Shown here piece by piece: positions 7,710 to 16,546 of a stretch of DNA of 43,751 nucleotides. Position numbers and translations under genes: made by a program. The notes below the pieces were generated by a model that ran no database searches, was not told where the DNA came from, and was given only the letters and a program-made list of their open reading frames with translations. Source of the DNA: an uncultured Oscillibacter sp. (lineage in GTDB: Bacteria > Bacillota > Clostridia > Oscillospirales > Oscillospiraceae); the NCBI GenBank assembly GCA_910588005.1, contig CAJUQM010000021.1:1-43751 (forward strand). The letters are read 5' to 3'. The stretch's first letter is position 1, and each line of letters starts with the position of its first letter.

Positions 7710-10700
7710 TCACAGCGAGAAATAGTCCCGTGCCGCTTCGAACAGGTGCAGATCATAGCTGCCTGGAACATTTTTGTATAGAGAGGGACCCACCCGCTCG
7801 CTGTGGCCCATTTTGCCGAAGACCCGGCCGTCGGGGGAGGTGATCCCCTCCACGGCCCAGAGGGAGCCGTTGGGGTTGAAGTCCGGGTCCATCGTGGGCA
7901 TGCCGGCAAGATCCGCGTACTGGGTGGCGATCTGACCGTTTTCCGCCAGACGGTTCAGCAGCGCCTGCGGGCAGAGGAAGCGGCCCTCCCCGTGGGAGAT
8001 GGGAACGCTGACGGTATCACCTGCTTGGACCCTGCTGAGCCAGGGGGAGCGGTTGGAGGCAATCCGTGTCCGGACGATCCGGGACTGGTGCCGCCCGATC
8101 ACGTTGTAGCTCAGGGTGGGACAGTCACCGTCTGTATTGATGATTGTTCCAAAGGGTACCAGCCCCAGCTTGATGAGGGCCTGGAAACCGTTGCACACGC
8201 CCAGCATCAGTCCGTCCCGGTTCTGGAGCAGGTCGTGGATGGCGTCCGCCAGCCGGGGACTGCGGAGGAAGGAGACGATAAATTTTGCGGAGCCGTCCGG
8301 CTCATCGCCCCCGGAGAAGCCTCCGGGCAGAAATACGATCTGGGCGCGGCGAATAGCCTCCTCCAATTCCCGGGCGGAGGACAGCAGGGACTCCGGCGTC
8401 AGATTGCGGATGACCACGGTCTCCGCCTCCAGCCCCGCCCGGAGGACTGCCCGGGCGCTGTCATACTCGCAGTTGGTGCCGGGAAAGACGGGGATCAGAA
8501 CCCGCGGCTTTGCCATTCCAACCCTGGGGACCGGGCGCTGAAATGCCGGGGCCTCCAACACCGGGACCTGACCGGAGACGGCGGCCCGGGTGGGGTATAC
8601 GTCTGCCAGGACGGCCTCGTTCAGTGATAACAGTTCGTCAATTGAGGCGGATTCATTACCAATAGTAATTACGGACTCGGCGGTGGTCCGGCCGATTCGG
8701 GCGTACAGTCCCTCGGGATGGCAGTTGCCCATATCCTCTGCCAGCTCTGCGACAATGGCGCCGGGCCTGGCGGTGTACCAGGCTGTGCCGCCCATGTCCA
8801 GAGACTGGAACCCGATACCGCCGCCGAAGGACATCTTCATCACAGCCTCGGCGAGGCCGCTCTCCACCGCGTAAGCGGCCCGGACCTTTCCCGCCTGAGC
8901 TAGACGGCGCAGGGCCTCCCAGGCAGCCTGACGGTTTTCCGGGCTGCCGTCCAGGCCGCCCTCCTGGAAGAGGTACACAGGGTGCCCCGCCTCTTTGAAC
9001 TCCGGAGTGATGATCTCACCGGCCCGGATGGGGGCGATGGCAAAGGAGACCAGCGTGGGCGGTACGTCCAGGTCCAGAAAGGACCCGGACATGGAATCCT
9101 TGCCGCCAATAGCGGCGCAGCCGTAGTCCAGCTGGGCGGACAGCGCGCCTAACAGGGCGGAAAAAGGCCTGCCCCAGCGGTCGGGTTCATCTCGTAGTTT
9201 TTCAAAGAACTCCTGGAGGGTCAGATAGACCTTTTTATAATCTGCTCCCGAGGCCACCAGCTTGGCGATGGAGACGGTCACGGCGTTGTAGGCGCCCTGG
9301 TAGGGATTGGCGGACAGCGCGTCCGGGTCACAGCCCCAGGCCATGACGCTGGCCTGGTCCGTCTCCTGACCTGGCAGGACCGGAAGCAGCGCCGCCATAA
9401 CCTGGGCGGGAGTGGTCTGGGTTCTGCCGCCGAAAGGCATCAGCACGCTGCCCGCGCCGATGGTGGAGTCAAAGCGCTCCACAAGCCCCCGCCGGGAGGC
9501 GCATTTCAGGCTGGAGGCCATCTCCCGCAGCCCGGCAAAAGTCTTCTGGCTCTGGGAGAGGCGTTTCGCCGCGGCAACGCGGATTCTGGCGTGTTTCACC
9601 GCGCCGTTGGTGTTTAGGAACGAGCGGCTCAGGTCCGCGATGGTCTGACCCCTCCAGCGCATGGTCATCCGGGGGGACTCAGTGACCACAGCCACCTGAT
9701 AGGCCTCCAGGTTTTCCCGTTCCGCGGCGGCGATAAAGGCGGCGGCGTCCTGCGGGGCCACTACTACAGCCATGCGCTCCTGACTCTCGGAGATTGCCAG
9801 CTCCGTGCCGTCCAGGCCGTCGTATTTTTTCCGGACTGCGTCTAAATCGATTTCCAATCCGTCGGCCAGCTCACCGATGGCCACGCTGACGCCGCCGGCG
9901 CCGAAGTCGTTGCACCGCTTGATCAGCCGGGTGACCGCTCCGTCCCGAAACAGGCGCTGGATTTTCCGCTCCTCCGGGGCGTTGCCCTTTTGGACCTCGG
10001 ACGCCATAGTCCGGAGAGATTTTTTGTTGTGGCTCTTGGAGGAGCCGGTAGCCCCGCCGATGCCGTCCCGGCCTGTGCGGCCTCCCAGCAGGATGACCAC
10101 ATCACCGGGCTGTGGCTGCTCACGGCGGACGTTTGCTGCGGGGACTGCGGCGACAACCGCACCGCACTCCAGCCGTTTGGCCATGTATCCGGGGTGGTAG
10201 ACTTCCGCCACATGGCCGGTGGCAAGGCCGATCTGGTTGCCGTAGGAGGAGTAGCCGGCTGCGGCGGTCTGGCAGAGCTTGCGCTGGGGAAGCTTGCCCT
10301 CCATAGTTTGACCAAAGGGCGTCCGGGGGTCTCCCGCCCCGGTGAAGCGCATGGCCTGGTGCACATACGCCCGTCCGGACAGGGGGTCCCGGATACACCC
10401 GCCGATACAGGTGGCGGCTCCACCGAAGGGTTCGATCTCCGTGGGGTGGTTGTGGGTCTCGTTTTTGAACATGAGGAGCCAGTCCTGTTCCTCCCCGTCC
10501 ACCACCGCGGGCACATGGATGGAGCAGGCGTTGATCTCCTCGCTCTCGTCGATCTCGGGCAGAAGGCCCCGCTTTTTCAGCGCCTTCGTACCGATGGTGG
10601 CGATGTCCATCAGCGTCTGAGGCCGCGCCGCGGCCTTTTCCCCGCCGTAGACTTCTTCCCGGGCGGCCAGGTACCGTTCATATGCGGATTTCACCGCGGG

Positions 10701-11417
10701 ATCTTGGATGCCGGCGACCTCCAAGTGGGTGGAAAAGGTGGTGTGGCGGCAGTGGTCGGACCAGTAGGTGTCCACCACCCGGATCTCCGTAATGGTGGGG
10801 TCCCGGTGTTCCGTGTCCCGGAAGTAGGCCTGGAGGAATTTCAGGTCGTCCAGGTCCATGGCGAGACCCAGATGATCCAGCAGGGCGGTCAGCGAAGCGC
10901 TGTCCATGGCGGTGAAGCCGTGGACCGTTTCCACCTGACCGGGGGCGCTGTGGTCCTGCGCCAGGGTTGCCGGTTTTTCCAGAGAGGCCTCCCGGCTCTC
11001 CACGGGGTTGACGAGATAGCGTTTGATCCGATCCACCTGATCCGCTGTCAAATCCCCGGACAGCAGGTAGATCTTTGCGCAGGCGACCAGAGGCCGCTCT
11101 CCGCCCGCTATCAGCTGGACGCATTGGGCGGCGGAGTCCGCCCGCTGGTCAAACTGTCCCGGCAGGGACTCCACCGCCAGAATGACCCAGTCCCCGGCGG
11201 GAAGGGCGCTTGCGGTGTCGTCTACCTGGGGTTCGGAGAACACCGTTCCCACAGCCCGGCGGAAGGACGCCTCGTCCAGCCCCTCCGCGTCATAGCGGTT
11301 GATAAGCCGTACTTCCCGCAGAGTCTGGATGCCCAATACGGTCCGCAGTTCGCTGAGAAGGCCAGCGGCCTCCTGCCGCAGAGCGGGCTTTTTTTCCACA
11401 TAGATCCGTTGAACCAT
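7710..11417 (-). CDS. purL: Phosphoribosylformylglycinamidine synthase, long single-chain form
   Basis: A 1235-residue enzyme converting FGAR, ATP and glutamine to FGAM, step 4 of purine synthesis. It is the large type that fuses the synthetase halves (NNHTHPTEIEPFGGAATCIGG-like segment KNETHNHPTEIEP, GVGGATGSS-like GIGGATGSSKSHN) to a C-terminal class I glutaminase beginning VFPGTNCEYDSARA. The glutaminase nucleophile is Cys1075 in LGVCNGFQ, and HGEGRF supplies a later active-site segment. Clostridia commonly use this long form rather than PurS/PurQ/PurL. I chose ATG 11415-11417 because GGAGG stands 7 nt upstream; a TTG at 11421-11423 is too close to that site. It starts 2 nt after the purD stop, so translation is likely coupled. 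Confidence 0.96.
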   Translation of the reverse strand: MVQRIYVEKKPALRQEAAGLLSELRTVLGIQTLREVRLINRYDAEGLDEASFRRAVGTVFSEPQVDDTASALPAGDWVILAVESLPGQFDQRADSAAQCVQLIAGGERPLVACAKIYLLSGDLTADQVDRIKRYLVNPVESREASLEKPATLAQDHSAPGQVETVHGFTAMDSASLTALLDHLGLAMDLDDLKFLQAYFRDTEHRDPTITEIRVVDTYWSDHCRHTTFSTHLEVAGIQDPAVKSAYERYLAAREEVYGGEKAAARPQTLMDIATIGTKALKKRGLLPEIDESEEINACSIHVPAVVDGEEQDWLLMFKNETHNHPTEIEPFGGAATCIGGCIRDPLSGRAYVHQAMRFTGAGDPRTPFGQTMEGKLPQRKLCQTAAAGYSSYGNQIGLATGHVAEVYHPGYMAKRLECGAVVAAVPAANVRREQPQPGDVVILLGGRTGRDGIGGATGSSKSHNKKSLRTMASEVQKGNAPEERKIQRLFRDGAVTRLIKRCNDFGAGGVSVAIGELADGLEIDLDAVRKKYDGLDGTELAISESQERMAVVVAPQDAAAFIAAAERENLEAYQVAVVTESPRMTMRWRGQTIADLSRSFLNTNGAVKHARIRVAAAKRLSQSQKTFAGLREMASSLKCASRRGLVERFDSTIGAGSVLMPFGGRTQTTPAQVMAALLPVLPGQETDQASVMAWGCDPDALSANPYQGAYNAVTVSIAKLVASGADYKKVYLTLQEFFEKLRDEPDRWGRPFSALLGALSAQLDYGCAAIGGKDSMSGSFLDLDVPPTLVSFAIAPIRAGEIITPEFKEAGHPVYLFQEGGLDGSPENRQAAWEALRRLAQAGKVRAAYAVESGLAEAVMKMSFGGGIGFQSLDMGGTAWYTARPGAIVAELAEDMGNCHPEGLYARIGRTTAESVITIGNESASIDELLSLNEAVLADVYPTRAAVSGQVPVLEAPAFQRPVPRVGMAKPRVLIPVFPGTNCEYDSARAVLRAGLEAETVVIRNLTPESLLSSARELEEAIRRAQIVFLPGGFSGGDEPDGSAKFIVSFLRSPRLADAIHDLLQNRDGLMLGVCNGFQALIKLGLVPFGTIINTDGDCPTLSYNVIGRHQSRIVRTRIASNRSPWLSRVQAGDTVSVPISHGEGRFLCPQALLNRLAENGQIATQYADLAGMPTMDPDFNPNGSLWAVEGITSPDGRVFGKMGHSERVGPSLYKNVPGSYDLHLFEAARDYFSL

Positions 11418-11419
11418 GG

Positions 11420-12700
11420 TCAATCCTCCAAAGCGTCTAAGGCTCGCCGGCCGATGTCGCGGCGCAGATATTTTCCCTCAAACTCCACTGCGGCGGCGGC
11501 GGTGTAAGCGTCTGTCAGAGCCTCTTTTAGAGTGGGGGCCGCTGCGGTGACACCCAGCACCCGCCCGCCGCTGGTGACCAGCCGGCCGTCTTCCAGCTTG
11601 TCCCCGGCGTGGTAGAGGGTGACGTTTTCCGGCAGGGTGTCCGGCAGAGCTATGGCCTTGCCTTTTTCATAGTGTTCCGGATAACCGCCGGAGGCCAGGA
11701 TGACGCAGGCTGCCGTGCCGCCGGTCCACTCCACGTCCAGAGCGCCGAGGGTCTCGTTCTCCACAGCCTGCATGACGGTTAGAAGGTCGGTTTTCAGCAA
11801 CGGCAGTACGACTTGGGTTTCCGGGTCGCCGAAGCGGCAGTTGTACTCAATGACCTTCGGTCCCTCCGGCGTCAGCATGAGGCCAAAGTACAGACAGCCC
11901 TTGAAGGGACAGCCCTCGGCCCGCATGGCGGAGAGCGTGGGCAGGAAGATGGTCTCCATACAGATCTGAGCAACCTCGGGGGTGTAATAGGGATTGGGGG
12001 CCACGGTACCCATACCGCCGGTGTTGAGGCCCGTGTCATTGTCCCCGGCCCGCTTGTGGTCCATGGAGGAGACCATGGGACGGATGGCGGTTCCGTCGGT
12101 AAAGGCCAGCACGCTGACCTCCGGGCCGGTCAAAAACTCCTCAATGACGATCTCGCGGCCGGAATCGCCGAAGGCCCGGTCCTCCATAATGGTTTTCACA
12201 GCGGCCTCCGCCTCCTGGAGATTTTGGGGAATCAGAACCCCCTTGCCCAGAGCCAGCCCGTCTGCCTTGACCACGACGGGGAAGGACGTTCCGCCTCGTA
12301 AATACGCCAGGGCCGCCGCCGGATCGTCAAAGACCCGGTATTGGGCGGTGGGAATGCCGTGCTGCTTCATTAGAGTTTTGGCAAAGACTTTACTGGACTC
12401 GATCCGGGCGGCTTTGGCGTCCGGCCCAAAGCAGGGGATCCCCGCCGCATGGAGCCTGTCCACGCAGCCCAGGGCCAGGGGATCATCCGGGGCTACAACG
12501 GCGAAATCAATGCTGCGGGACTTGGCGAAATCCACAATTTTTTCAATATTCTTGACCCCGATCTCCGGAACGCACACGGCGTCCTGGGCGATGCCGCCGT
12601 TGCCGGGGAGGGCGTAAATGGTCTCAACCCGGGGATTTTCCCTCAGCTTTTTGATGATGGCGTGTTCGCGGCCTCCGCCGCCGACTACAAGAAGGTTCAT
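11420..12700 (-). CDS. purD: Phosphoribosylamine-glycine ligase
   Basis: A 426-residue ATP-grasp enzyme joining phosphoribosylamine and glycine to give GAR, step 2 of the pathway. It shows the N-terminal VVGGGGREHAII motif, FGPDAKAARIESSK, the ATP-grasp stretch FPVVVKADGLALGKGV, and the metal-binding CRFGDPETQVVLPLL. The usual length is 420-430. ATG 12698-12700 is preceded by a GAGGTG Shine-Dalgarno. It is separated from the upstream AICAR transformylase gene by 108 nt that hold the hairpin at 12752-12787, and it runs directly into purL. Confidence 0.97.
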   Translation of the reverse strand: MNLLVVGGGGREHAIIKKLRENPRVETIYALPGNGGIAQDAVCVPEIGVKNIEKIVDFAKSRSIDFAVVAPDDPLALGCVDRLHAAGIPCFGPDAKAARIESSKVFAKTLMKQHGIPTAQYRVFDDPAAALAYLRGGTSFPVVVKADGLALGKGVLIPQNLQEAEAAVKTIMEDRAFGDSGREIVIEEFLTGPEVSVLAFTDGTAIRPMVSSMDHKRAGDNDTGLNTGGMGTVAPNPYYTPEVAQICMETIFLPTLSAMRAEGCPFKGCLYFGLMLTPEGPKVIEYNCRFGDPETQVVLPLLKTDLLTVMQAVENETLGALDVEWTGGTAACVILASGGYPEHYEKGKAIALPDTLPENVTLYHAGDKLEDGRLVTSGGRVLGVTAAAPTLKEALTDAYTAAAAVEFEGKYLRRDIGRRALDALED

Positions 12701-12751
12701 AAATGCACCTCATTTTCTGGGATTTTCATCCGGAAATAGGATTGCTTTCGG

Positions 12752-12787
12752 GTGGAATGGCCTGCACTTTTGTGCAGGCCATTCCAC
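12752..12787 (-). other. Perfect 16-bp intergenic hairpin between AICAR transformylase gene and purD
   Basis: Arms 12752-12767 and 12772-12787 are perfect complements of 16 nt; the loop on the transcript is AAAA. No U-tract follows in the minus direction, so complete termination is not expected. It could act as an attenuator, a processing site or a 3' stabiliser within the operon. Confidence 0.65.
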
Positions 12788-12808
12788 CATCTGCCAAGGC
12801 GCTGTCGA

Positions 12809-13990
12809 TCAGTGGTGGAACAGACGCATCCCTGTAAAGCACATGGTCATGTTGTATTTGTCGGCAGTCTCAATGACGTTGTCATCCCGAATGGAACCGC
12901 CGGGCTGGACGATATATTGAACGCCGCTCCGGTGCGCCCGCTCCACGTTGTCGCCGAAGGGGAAGAAAGCGTCGGACCCGCAGGTGACGCCGGAGAACCG
13001 GGAGAGCCAGTCCTGCTTCTCCGCCGCCGTCAGCGGTTTGGGGCAGATTTTGAAGCTCTTTTGCCACGCGCCGTCCGCCAGCAGCCACTGGCTCTCCTCC
13101 TCCGAGAGGTAACAGTCGACGGCGTTGTCACGGTCCGGGCGGCGGATGCCGTCGATGAAGGGCAGATTCAGCACCTTGGGGTGCTGGCGCAGCCGCCAGC
13201 TGTCGGCCTTGGTGCCCGCCAGACGGGTGCAGTGGATGCGGCTCTGCTGGCCGGCTCCCACGCCGATGGCCTGCCCGTCCTTTACATAGCACACGGAATT
13301 GGACTGGGTGTATTTCAGCGTGATGAGGGCGACCACCATGTCGACCTTCGCCGCCTGGGGCAGGTCGTGATTTTTGGTCACGATGTTGGTCAGCAGGGAT
13401 TCGTCAATTTTATACTCATTTCGTCCCTGCTGGAAGGTGACGCCGAACACATCCTTGTATTCCACAGGGTCCGGCACATAGCCTGGGTCGATTCGCACCA
13501 CATTGTAATTGCCCTTCTTCTTGGTTTTCAGAATCTCCAGGGCCTCGTCCGTATAGCCCGGGGCGATGATGCCGTCGGATACCTCCGCCTTGAGGTAGTT
13601 GGCGGTGTCTGCGTCGCACACGTCGGAGAGGGCGGCCCAGTCGCCGTAGGAGCAGAGACGGTCCGCGCCTCTGGCCCGGATATAGGCGCAGGCAATGGGA
13701 GAGAGGTCATGATCCGCCTCCGCAAAGTAGATTTTTTTGTCTGTCTCACTGAGAGGCAGTCCCACGGCAGCACCGGCGGGAGAGACGTGTTTGAAGCTGG
13801 CGGCGGCGGGAAGCCCGGTGGCCTCCTTCAGCTCCCGGGCCAGCTGCCAGGAATTCAGGGCATCCAGAAAGTTGATGTAGCCCGGCCTGCCGTTCAGCAC
13901 GGTGACAGGCAGGTCGGAACCGCTGCGCATAAAGACGCGGGAGGGCTTCTGGTTGGGGTTGCAGCCGTATTTCAGTTCCAGTTCCGTCAT
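12809..13990 (-). CDS. purH: AICAR transformylase (stand-alone PurH C-terminal domain)
   Basis: A 393-residue protein corresponding to the AICAR formyltransferase half of PurH, step 9, which formylates AICAR using 10-formyl-THF. The sequence begins MTELELKYGCNPNQKPSRVF and includes SFKHVSPAGAAVGLPLS with the catalytic Lys-His pair, then GVGAGQQSRIHCTRLA and a C-terminal end near QPGGSIRDDNV. The N-terminal IMP cyclohydrolase (MGS-like) domain of the usual 510-residue bifunctional PurH is absent, so ring closure to IMP must come from a gene outside this window, for example a PurO-type enzyme. I chose ATG 13988-13990, which has AAGGAG 8 nt upstream; a GTG at 13999 is too near that site. It follows the interrupted SUKH gene by about 50 nt. 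Confidence 0.93.
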   Translation of the reverse strand: MTELELKYGCNPNQKPSRVFMRSGSDLPVTVLNGRPGYINFLDALNSWQLARELKEATGLPAAASFKHVSPAGAAVGLPLSETDKKIYFAEADHDLSPIACAYIRARGADRLCSYGDWAALSDVCDADTANYLKAEVSDGIIAPGYTDEALEILKTKKKGNYNVVRIDPGYVPDPVEYKDVFGVTFQQGRNEYKIDESLLTNIVTKNHDLPQAAKVDMVVALITLKYTQSNSVCYVKDGQAIGVGAGQQSRIHCTRLAGTKADSWRLRQHPKVLNLPFIDGIRRPDRDNAVDCYLSEEESQWLLADGAWQKSFKICPKPLTAAEKQDWLSRFSGVTCGSDAFFPFGDNVERAHRSGVQYIVQPGGSIRDDNVIETADKYNMTMCFTGMRLFHH

Positions 13991-14040
13991 AGTTCGCACT
14001 CCTTATCCGATTCACCGCATTTTTTAACATGAGGTTGGTG

Positions 14041-14604
14041 TTATCGCAGAAACAGCTGTTCTGCGTATGTTGTGAAGTCCTCCGCCGCCGGTTGGGAGAT
14101 CTCCAGCAGAGACTCCCGGTCTCCGCCGCCGGCCAGCTCCATGGAGAAGGACAGGTAGTCCAGGGAGACGACGGGGCGGCGGTCCGGCATAGAGTCGAGG
14201 CAGTAAAGGGCGTCGCCGCCCGCCGCGTTCTCCCCCCAGCCCAGGGGAATGAGTCCCGCCTGAAACAGGGCGGGTTCCTCCATGGTGGTCCGGAACACCG
14301 ACAAGGGGTCGTCGGGCCGTACGGCGAAGAAACCGGGGACATCCAGGAAGTGGCAGTCCGTGGAGAGGAACGCCCGCAGCAGGGACGGCAGGGTCAGGCC
14401 CCATTTCCCCTCCAGGGCGTCCAGGTCCTCCGCCCGGGTGGGGGCGGGGATCAGCTTCCACTAAAACCAGCCCCGGGAGTCCGTGAGACCGGTGCGCATC
14501 TCCGGCGGCACGCTGGGGAGAAACGTCTTGCCGGCGCGGGACTGCTTTTCGTAGGCCGTCTCGTAACAGCGGTGGACAAAAGCGGCCTGTTGGGCCTGTG
14601 TCAT
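14041..14604 (-). pseudogene. SMI1/KNR4 (SUKH)-like gene interrupted by one in-frame TAG
   Basis: The frame opens at ATG 14602-14604, overlapping the purN stop as ATGA, and runs 47 codons to a TAG at 14461-14463. The same frame then stays open for another 139 codons to TAA at 14041. The downstream part reads WKLIPAPTRAEDLDALEGKW, then LTLPSLLRAFL, and later AGLIPLGWGENAAGGDALYC, the pattern of SMI1/KNR4 (SUKH) domains, with the conserved start of the fold right after the stop codon. SUKH proteins often act as immunity proteins against contact-dependent toxins, but many have no known role. There is no frameshift; a single base change explains the break. No good start codon with a Shine-Dalgarno was seen immediately downstream of the TAG. 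It could be a recent pseudogene, a strain polymorphism, or a read-through product. Confidence 0.7.
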
Positions 14605-15212
14605 GGCGTTTCCCTCTCCGCCAGCTCCCGGCACACCATCTCCGCCGCCTGGGGCAGGAGGACCCACTCCGCCTGCTCCATCACCCGGCGCTGGAGGGTC
14701 TGCGGCGTATCGTCCGGCAGGACCTCCACCGCCTTTTGCAGCAGGATGCGCCCACCGTCGGGGATCTCGTTCACCAGGTGCACCGTGGCCCCGGTGATCT
14801 GCACGCCCCGCTCCAGAGCCGCCTCATGGACCCGGAGACCGTACATCCCCTTCCCGCAGAAGGCGGGGATAAGGGAGGGATGGATGTTGATCATCCGGTC
14901 CGGCCAGCGGCTGACAAACTCCTCCGACAAAATGGAGAGGAATCCTGCCAGGATGATGACGTCCACCCGGTAGGCTGCCAGCTTGATGCTCAGGGCCGTC
15001 TCAAAGGCGGACTGGCTCATGGCCTTCCGGGCCACCACAGTGGCGGGGACGCCGTGGTTCCTGGCCCTCTCCAGGGCGTAGGCACCCTCATTGCTGGCGC
15101 ACACCAGCACGATCTCCCCGTGGGGGAGTTTTCCCGCCTCCTGGGCATTCAGCAGGGCCTCCAGATTGGTTCCGCCGCCGGAGACCAGCACGGCGATTCT
15201 CGCCTTGCTCAT
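14601..15212 (-). CDS. purN: Phosphoribosylglycinamide formyltransferase
   Basis: A 203-residue enzyme transferring formyl from 10-formyl-THF to GAR, step 3. It begins with IAVLVSGGGTNLEALL, the phosphate-binding loop. The folate and catalytic segment is INIHPSLIPAF, providing the Asn and His, and VHLVNEIPDGGRILLQ provides the catalytic Asp. Length is normal for the family. The start overlaps the purM stop as ATGA (15209-15212), and its own stop overlaps the start of the SUKH-like frame in the same way, so translation is coupled across three genes. Confidence 0.96.
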   Translation of the reverse strand: MSKARIAVLVSGGGTNLEALLNAQEAGKLPHGEIVLVCASNEGAYALERARNHGVPATVVARKAMSQSAFETALSIKLAAYRVDVIILAGFLSILSEEFVSRWPDRMINIHPSLIPAFCGKGMYGLRVHEAALERGVQITGATVHLVNEIPDGGRILLQKAVEVLPDDTPQTLQRRVMEQAEWVLLPQAAEMVCRELAERETP

Positions 15213-16261
15213 AGGCCGTCAAAGGACACGCCGCCGTCGGACCGGGTGACGATGCCCACGCAGGCCGCATCCTGCTCGCCCGCCGCCGCCAGCAGCTCCA
15301 AGGCCCGGTCCCTGTGCTCCAGAGGTACCGCCAGGACCATGCCAAGGCCCATGTTGAAGGTGTTGTACATGTCGTGATCGGAGATGTTTCCGCGCTTTTG
15401 AATCAGGTCAAAGATGGGCTGCTTTGGGATGGCGTTGGGCAGGATCTTCACGCCCAGTCCCTCCGGCAGCATCCGGGGAATGTTCTCAAAGAACCCGCCG
15501 CCGGTGATGTGGCTGGCGCCGTGGAGGTCTACACCGCCCTCCAGCAGGGCCTGGACGGCCTTGACGTAGATCTTGGTGGGAGCCAGAAGTATCTCACCCA
15601 GGGACTTTCCGTCCAGCTCGTCCATGGGGGCGGTCAGGTCCGTGTGCTCGATATCGAATACTTTCCGCACCAGGGAGAAGCCGTTGGAGTGGACGCCAGA
15701 AGAGGTGAGGCCGATGAGCACGTCCCCCTCCCACACCCGGGAGCCGTCGATGATCTTCTCCCGGTCCACGATGCCCACGGCGAAGCCGGCGATGTCGTAA
15801 TCGTCCGGGTCCATGACGCCGGGGTGCTCGGCGGTCTCGCCGCCGATGAGGGCGCAGCCGGACCGGACGCAGCCCTCCGCAACGCCGGAGACGATGGCGG
15901 CCACCTTCTCCGGCTCGTTTTTGCCAATGGCGATGTAGTCCAGGAAGAAGAGGGGCTTTGCCCCGCAGCACACGATGTCGTTGACGCACATGGCCACACA
16001 GTCGATGCCGATGGTGTCGTGCCTGTCCAGCAGCTGGGCCAGACGCAGCTTAGTGCCCACGCCGTCGGTGCCGGAGACCAGAACGGGTTCCTTCATGCCG
16101 GCAAGGTCCGGGGCGAACAGCCCGCCGAAGCCGCCGATGCCGGAGACCACGCCGGGAATCCTGGTCCGGGCCACGTGCTTTTTCATCAGTTCCACGCCTT
16201 TGTATCCGGACTCAATGTCCACACCGGCGGCGGCGTAGGCGGCGGAATGGGAGTGATTCAT
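15209..16261 (-). CDS. purM: Phosphoribosylformylglycinamidine cyclo-ligase
   Basis: A 350-residue AIR synthetase, closing FGAM to AIR with ATP, step 5. The N-terminus reads YAAAGVDIESGYKGVELMKK; SGIGGFGGLFAPD and VSGTDGVGTKLRLAQ form the ATP and substrate sites, followed by GGETAEHPGVM and SSGVHSNGFSLVRK. ATG 16259-16261 overlaps the stop of the small DUF3795-like gene as ATGA; the frame upstream of that ATG lies inside that gene and is rejected. Length matches the family (about 340-350). Confidence 0.97.
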   Translation of the reverse strand: MNHSHSAAYAAAGVDIESGYKGVELMKKHVARTRIPGVVSGIGGFGGLFAPDLAGMKEPVLVSGTDGVGTKLRLAQLLDRHDTIGIDCVAMCVNDIVCCGAKPLFFLDYIAIGKNEPEKVAAIVSGVAEGCVRSGCALIGGETAEHPGVMDPDDYDIAGFAVGIVDREKIIDGSRVWEGDVLIGLTSSGVHSNGFSLVRKVFDIEHTDLTAPMDELDGKSLGEILLAPTKIYVKAVQALLEGGVDLHGASHITGGGFFENIPRMLPEGLGVKILPNAIPKQPIFDLIQKRGNISDHDMYNTFNMGLGMVLAVPLEHRDRALELLAAAGEQDAACVGIVTRSDGGVSFDGL

Positions 16262-16524
16262 GCCTCGTTCTCCTTCCAATATCTGCACTGGCTGATCCGC
16301 TTTCCGCCGTCGCCCTGTTTTTCATCATAGGCGAACTGCTTCAACAGCGCGCAGGGAAACTCTCCGCATTGACCGCAGTGCAGATGTCCTTTTTCTCCGC
16401 AGCATGATTTTAAAGGGCAGCTGTCACCCCAGAACGGTTTTTGAATTTGGGTGCAGCCGGCACAGCCCATTTGCTCCCGGTAGGCGCATTCCCCGCATAG
16501 GATCCCGCAGCTTGACTCAACCAT
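16258..16524 (-). CDS. Small Cys-rich DUF3795-like protein inside the purine operon
   Basis: An 88-residue protein with 13 cysteines in its first 66 residues, arranged as CGILCGECAYREQMGCAGC, then CPLKSC and HCGQCGEFPC. This is the pattern of DUF3795 proteins, presumed zinc or Fe-S binding, with no established function. ATG 16522-16524 has AAGGAGA about 8 nt upstream. It sits between purF, whose stop is 22 nt upstream, and purM, whose start it overlaps as ATGA, so it is a true operon member. A helper role for a cluster-bearing operon enzyme such as PurF would be speculation. Confidence 0.8.
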   Translation of the reverse strand: MVESSCGILCGECAYREQMGCAGCTQIQKPFWGDSCPLKSCCGEKGHLHCGQCGEFPCALLKQFAYDEKQGDGGKRISQCRYWKENEA

Positions 16525-16546
16525 GGTGACCGTCTCCTTTTCTTGA

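Noticed and set aside
7667..7909. N-terminal extension of the GNAT acetyltransferase
   Set aside because: It lies within the purL coding sequence in another frame, whereas ATG 7666 has a good Shine-Dalgarno and starts at the normal domain boundary.
14461..14463. TAG in the SUKH-like gene as a pyrrolysine or recoded codon
   Set aside because: No pyl genes or recoding signals are visible, prfA (RF1) is present, and no other gene here shows internal TAG codons.
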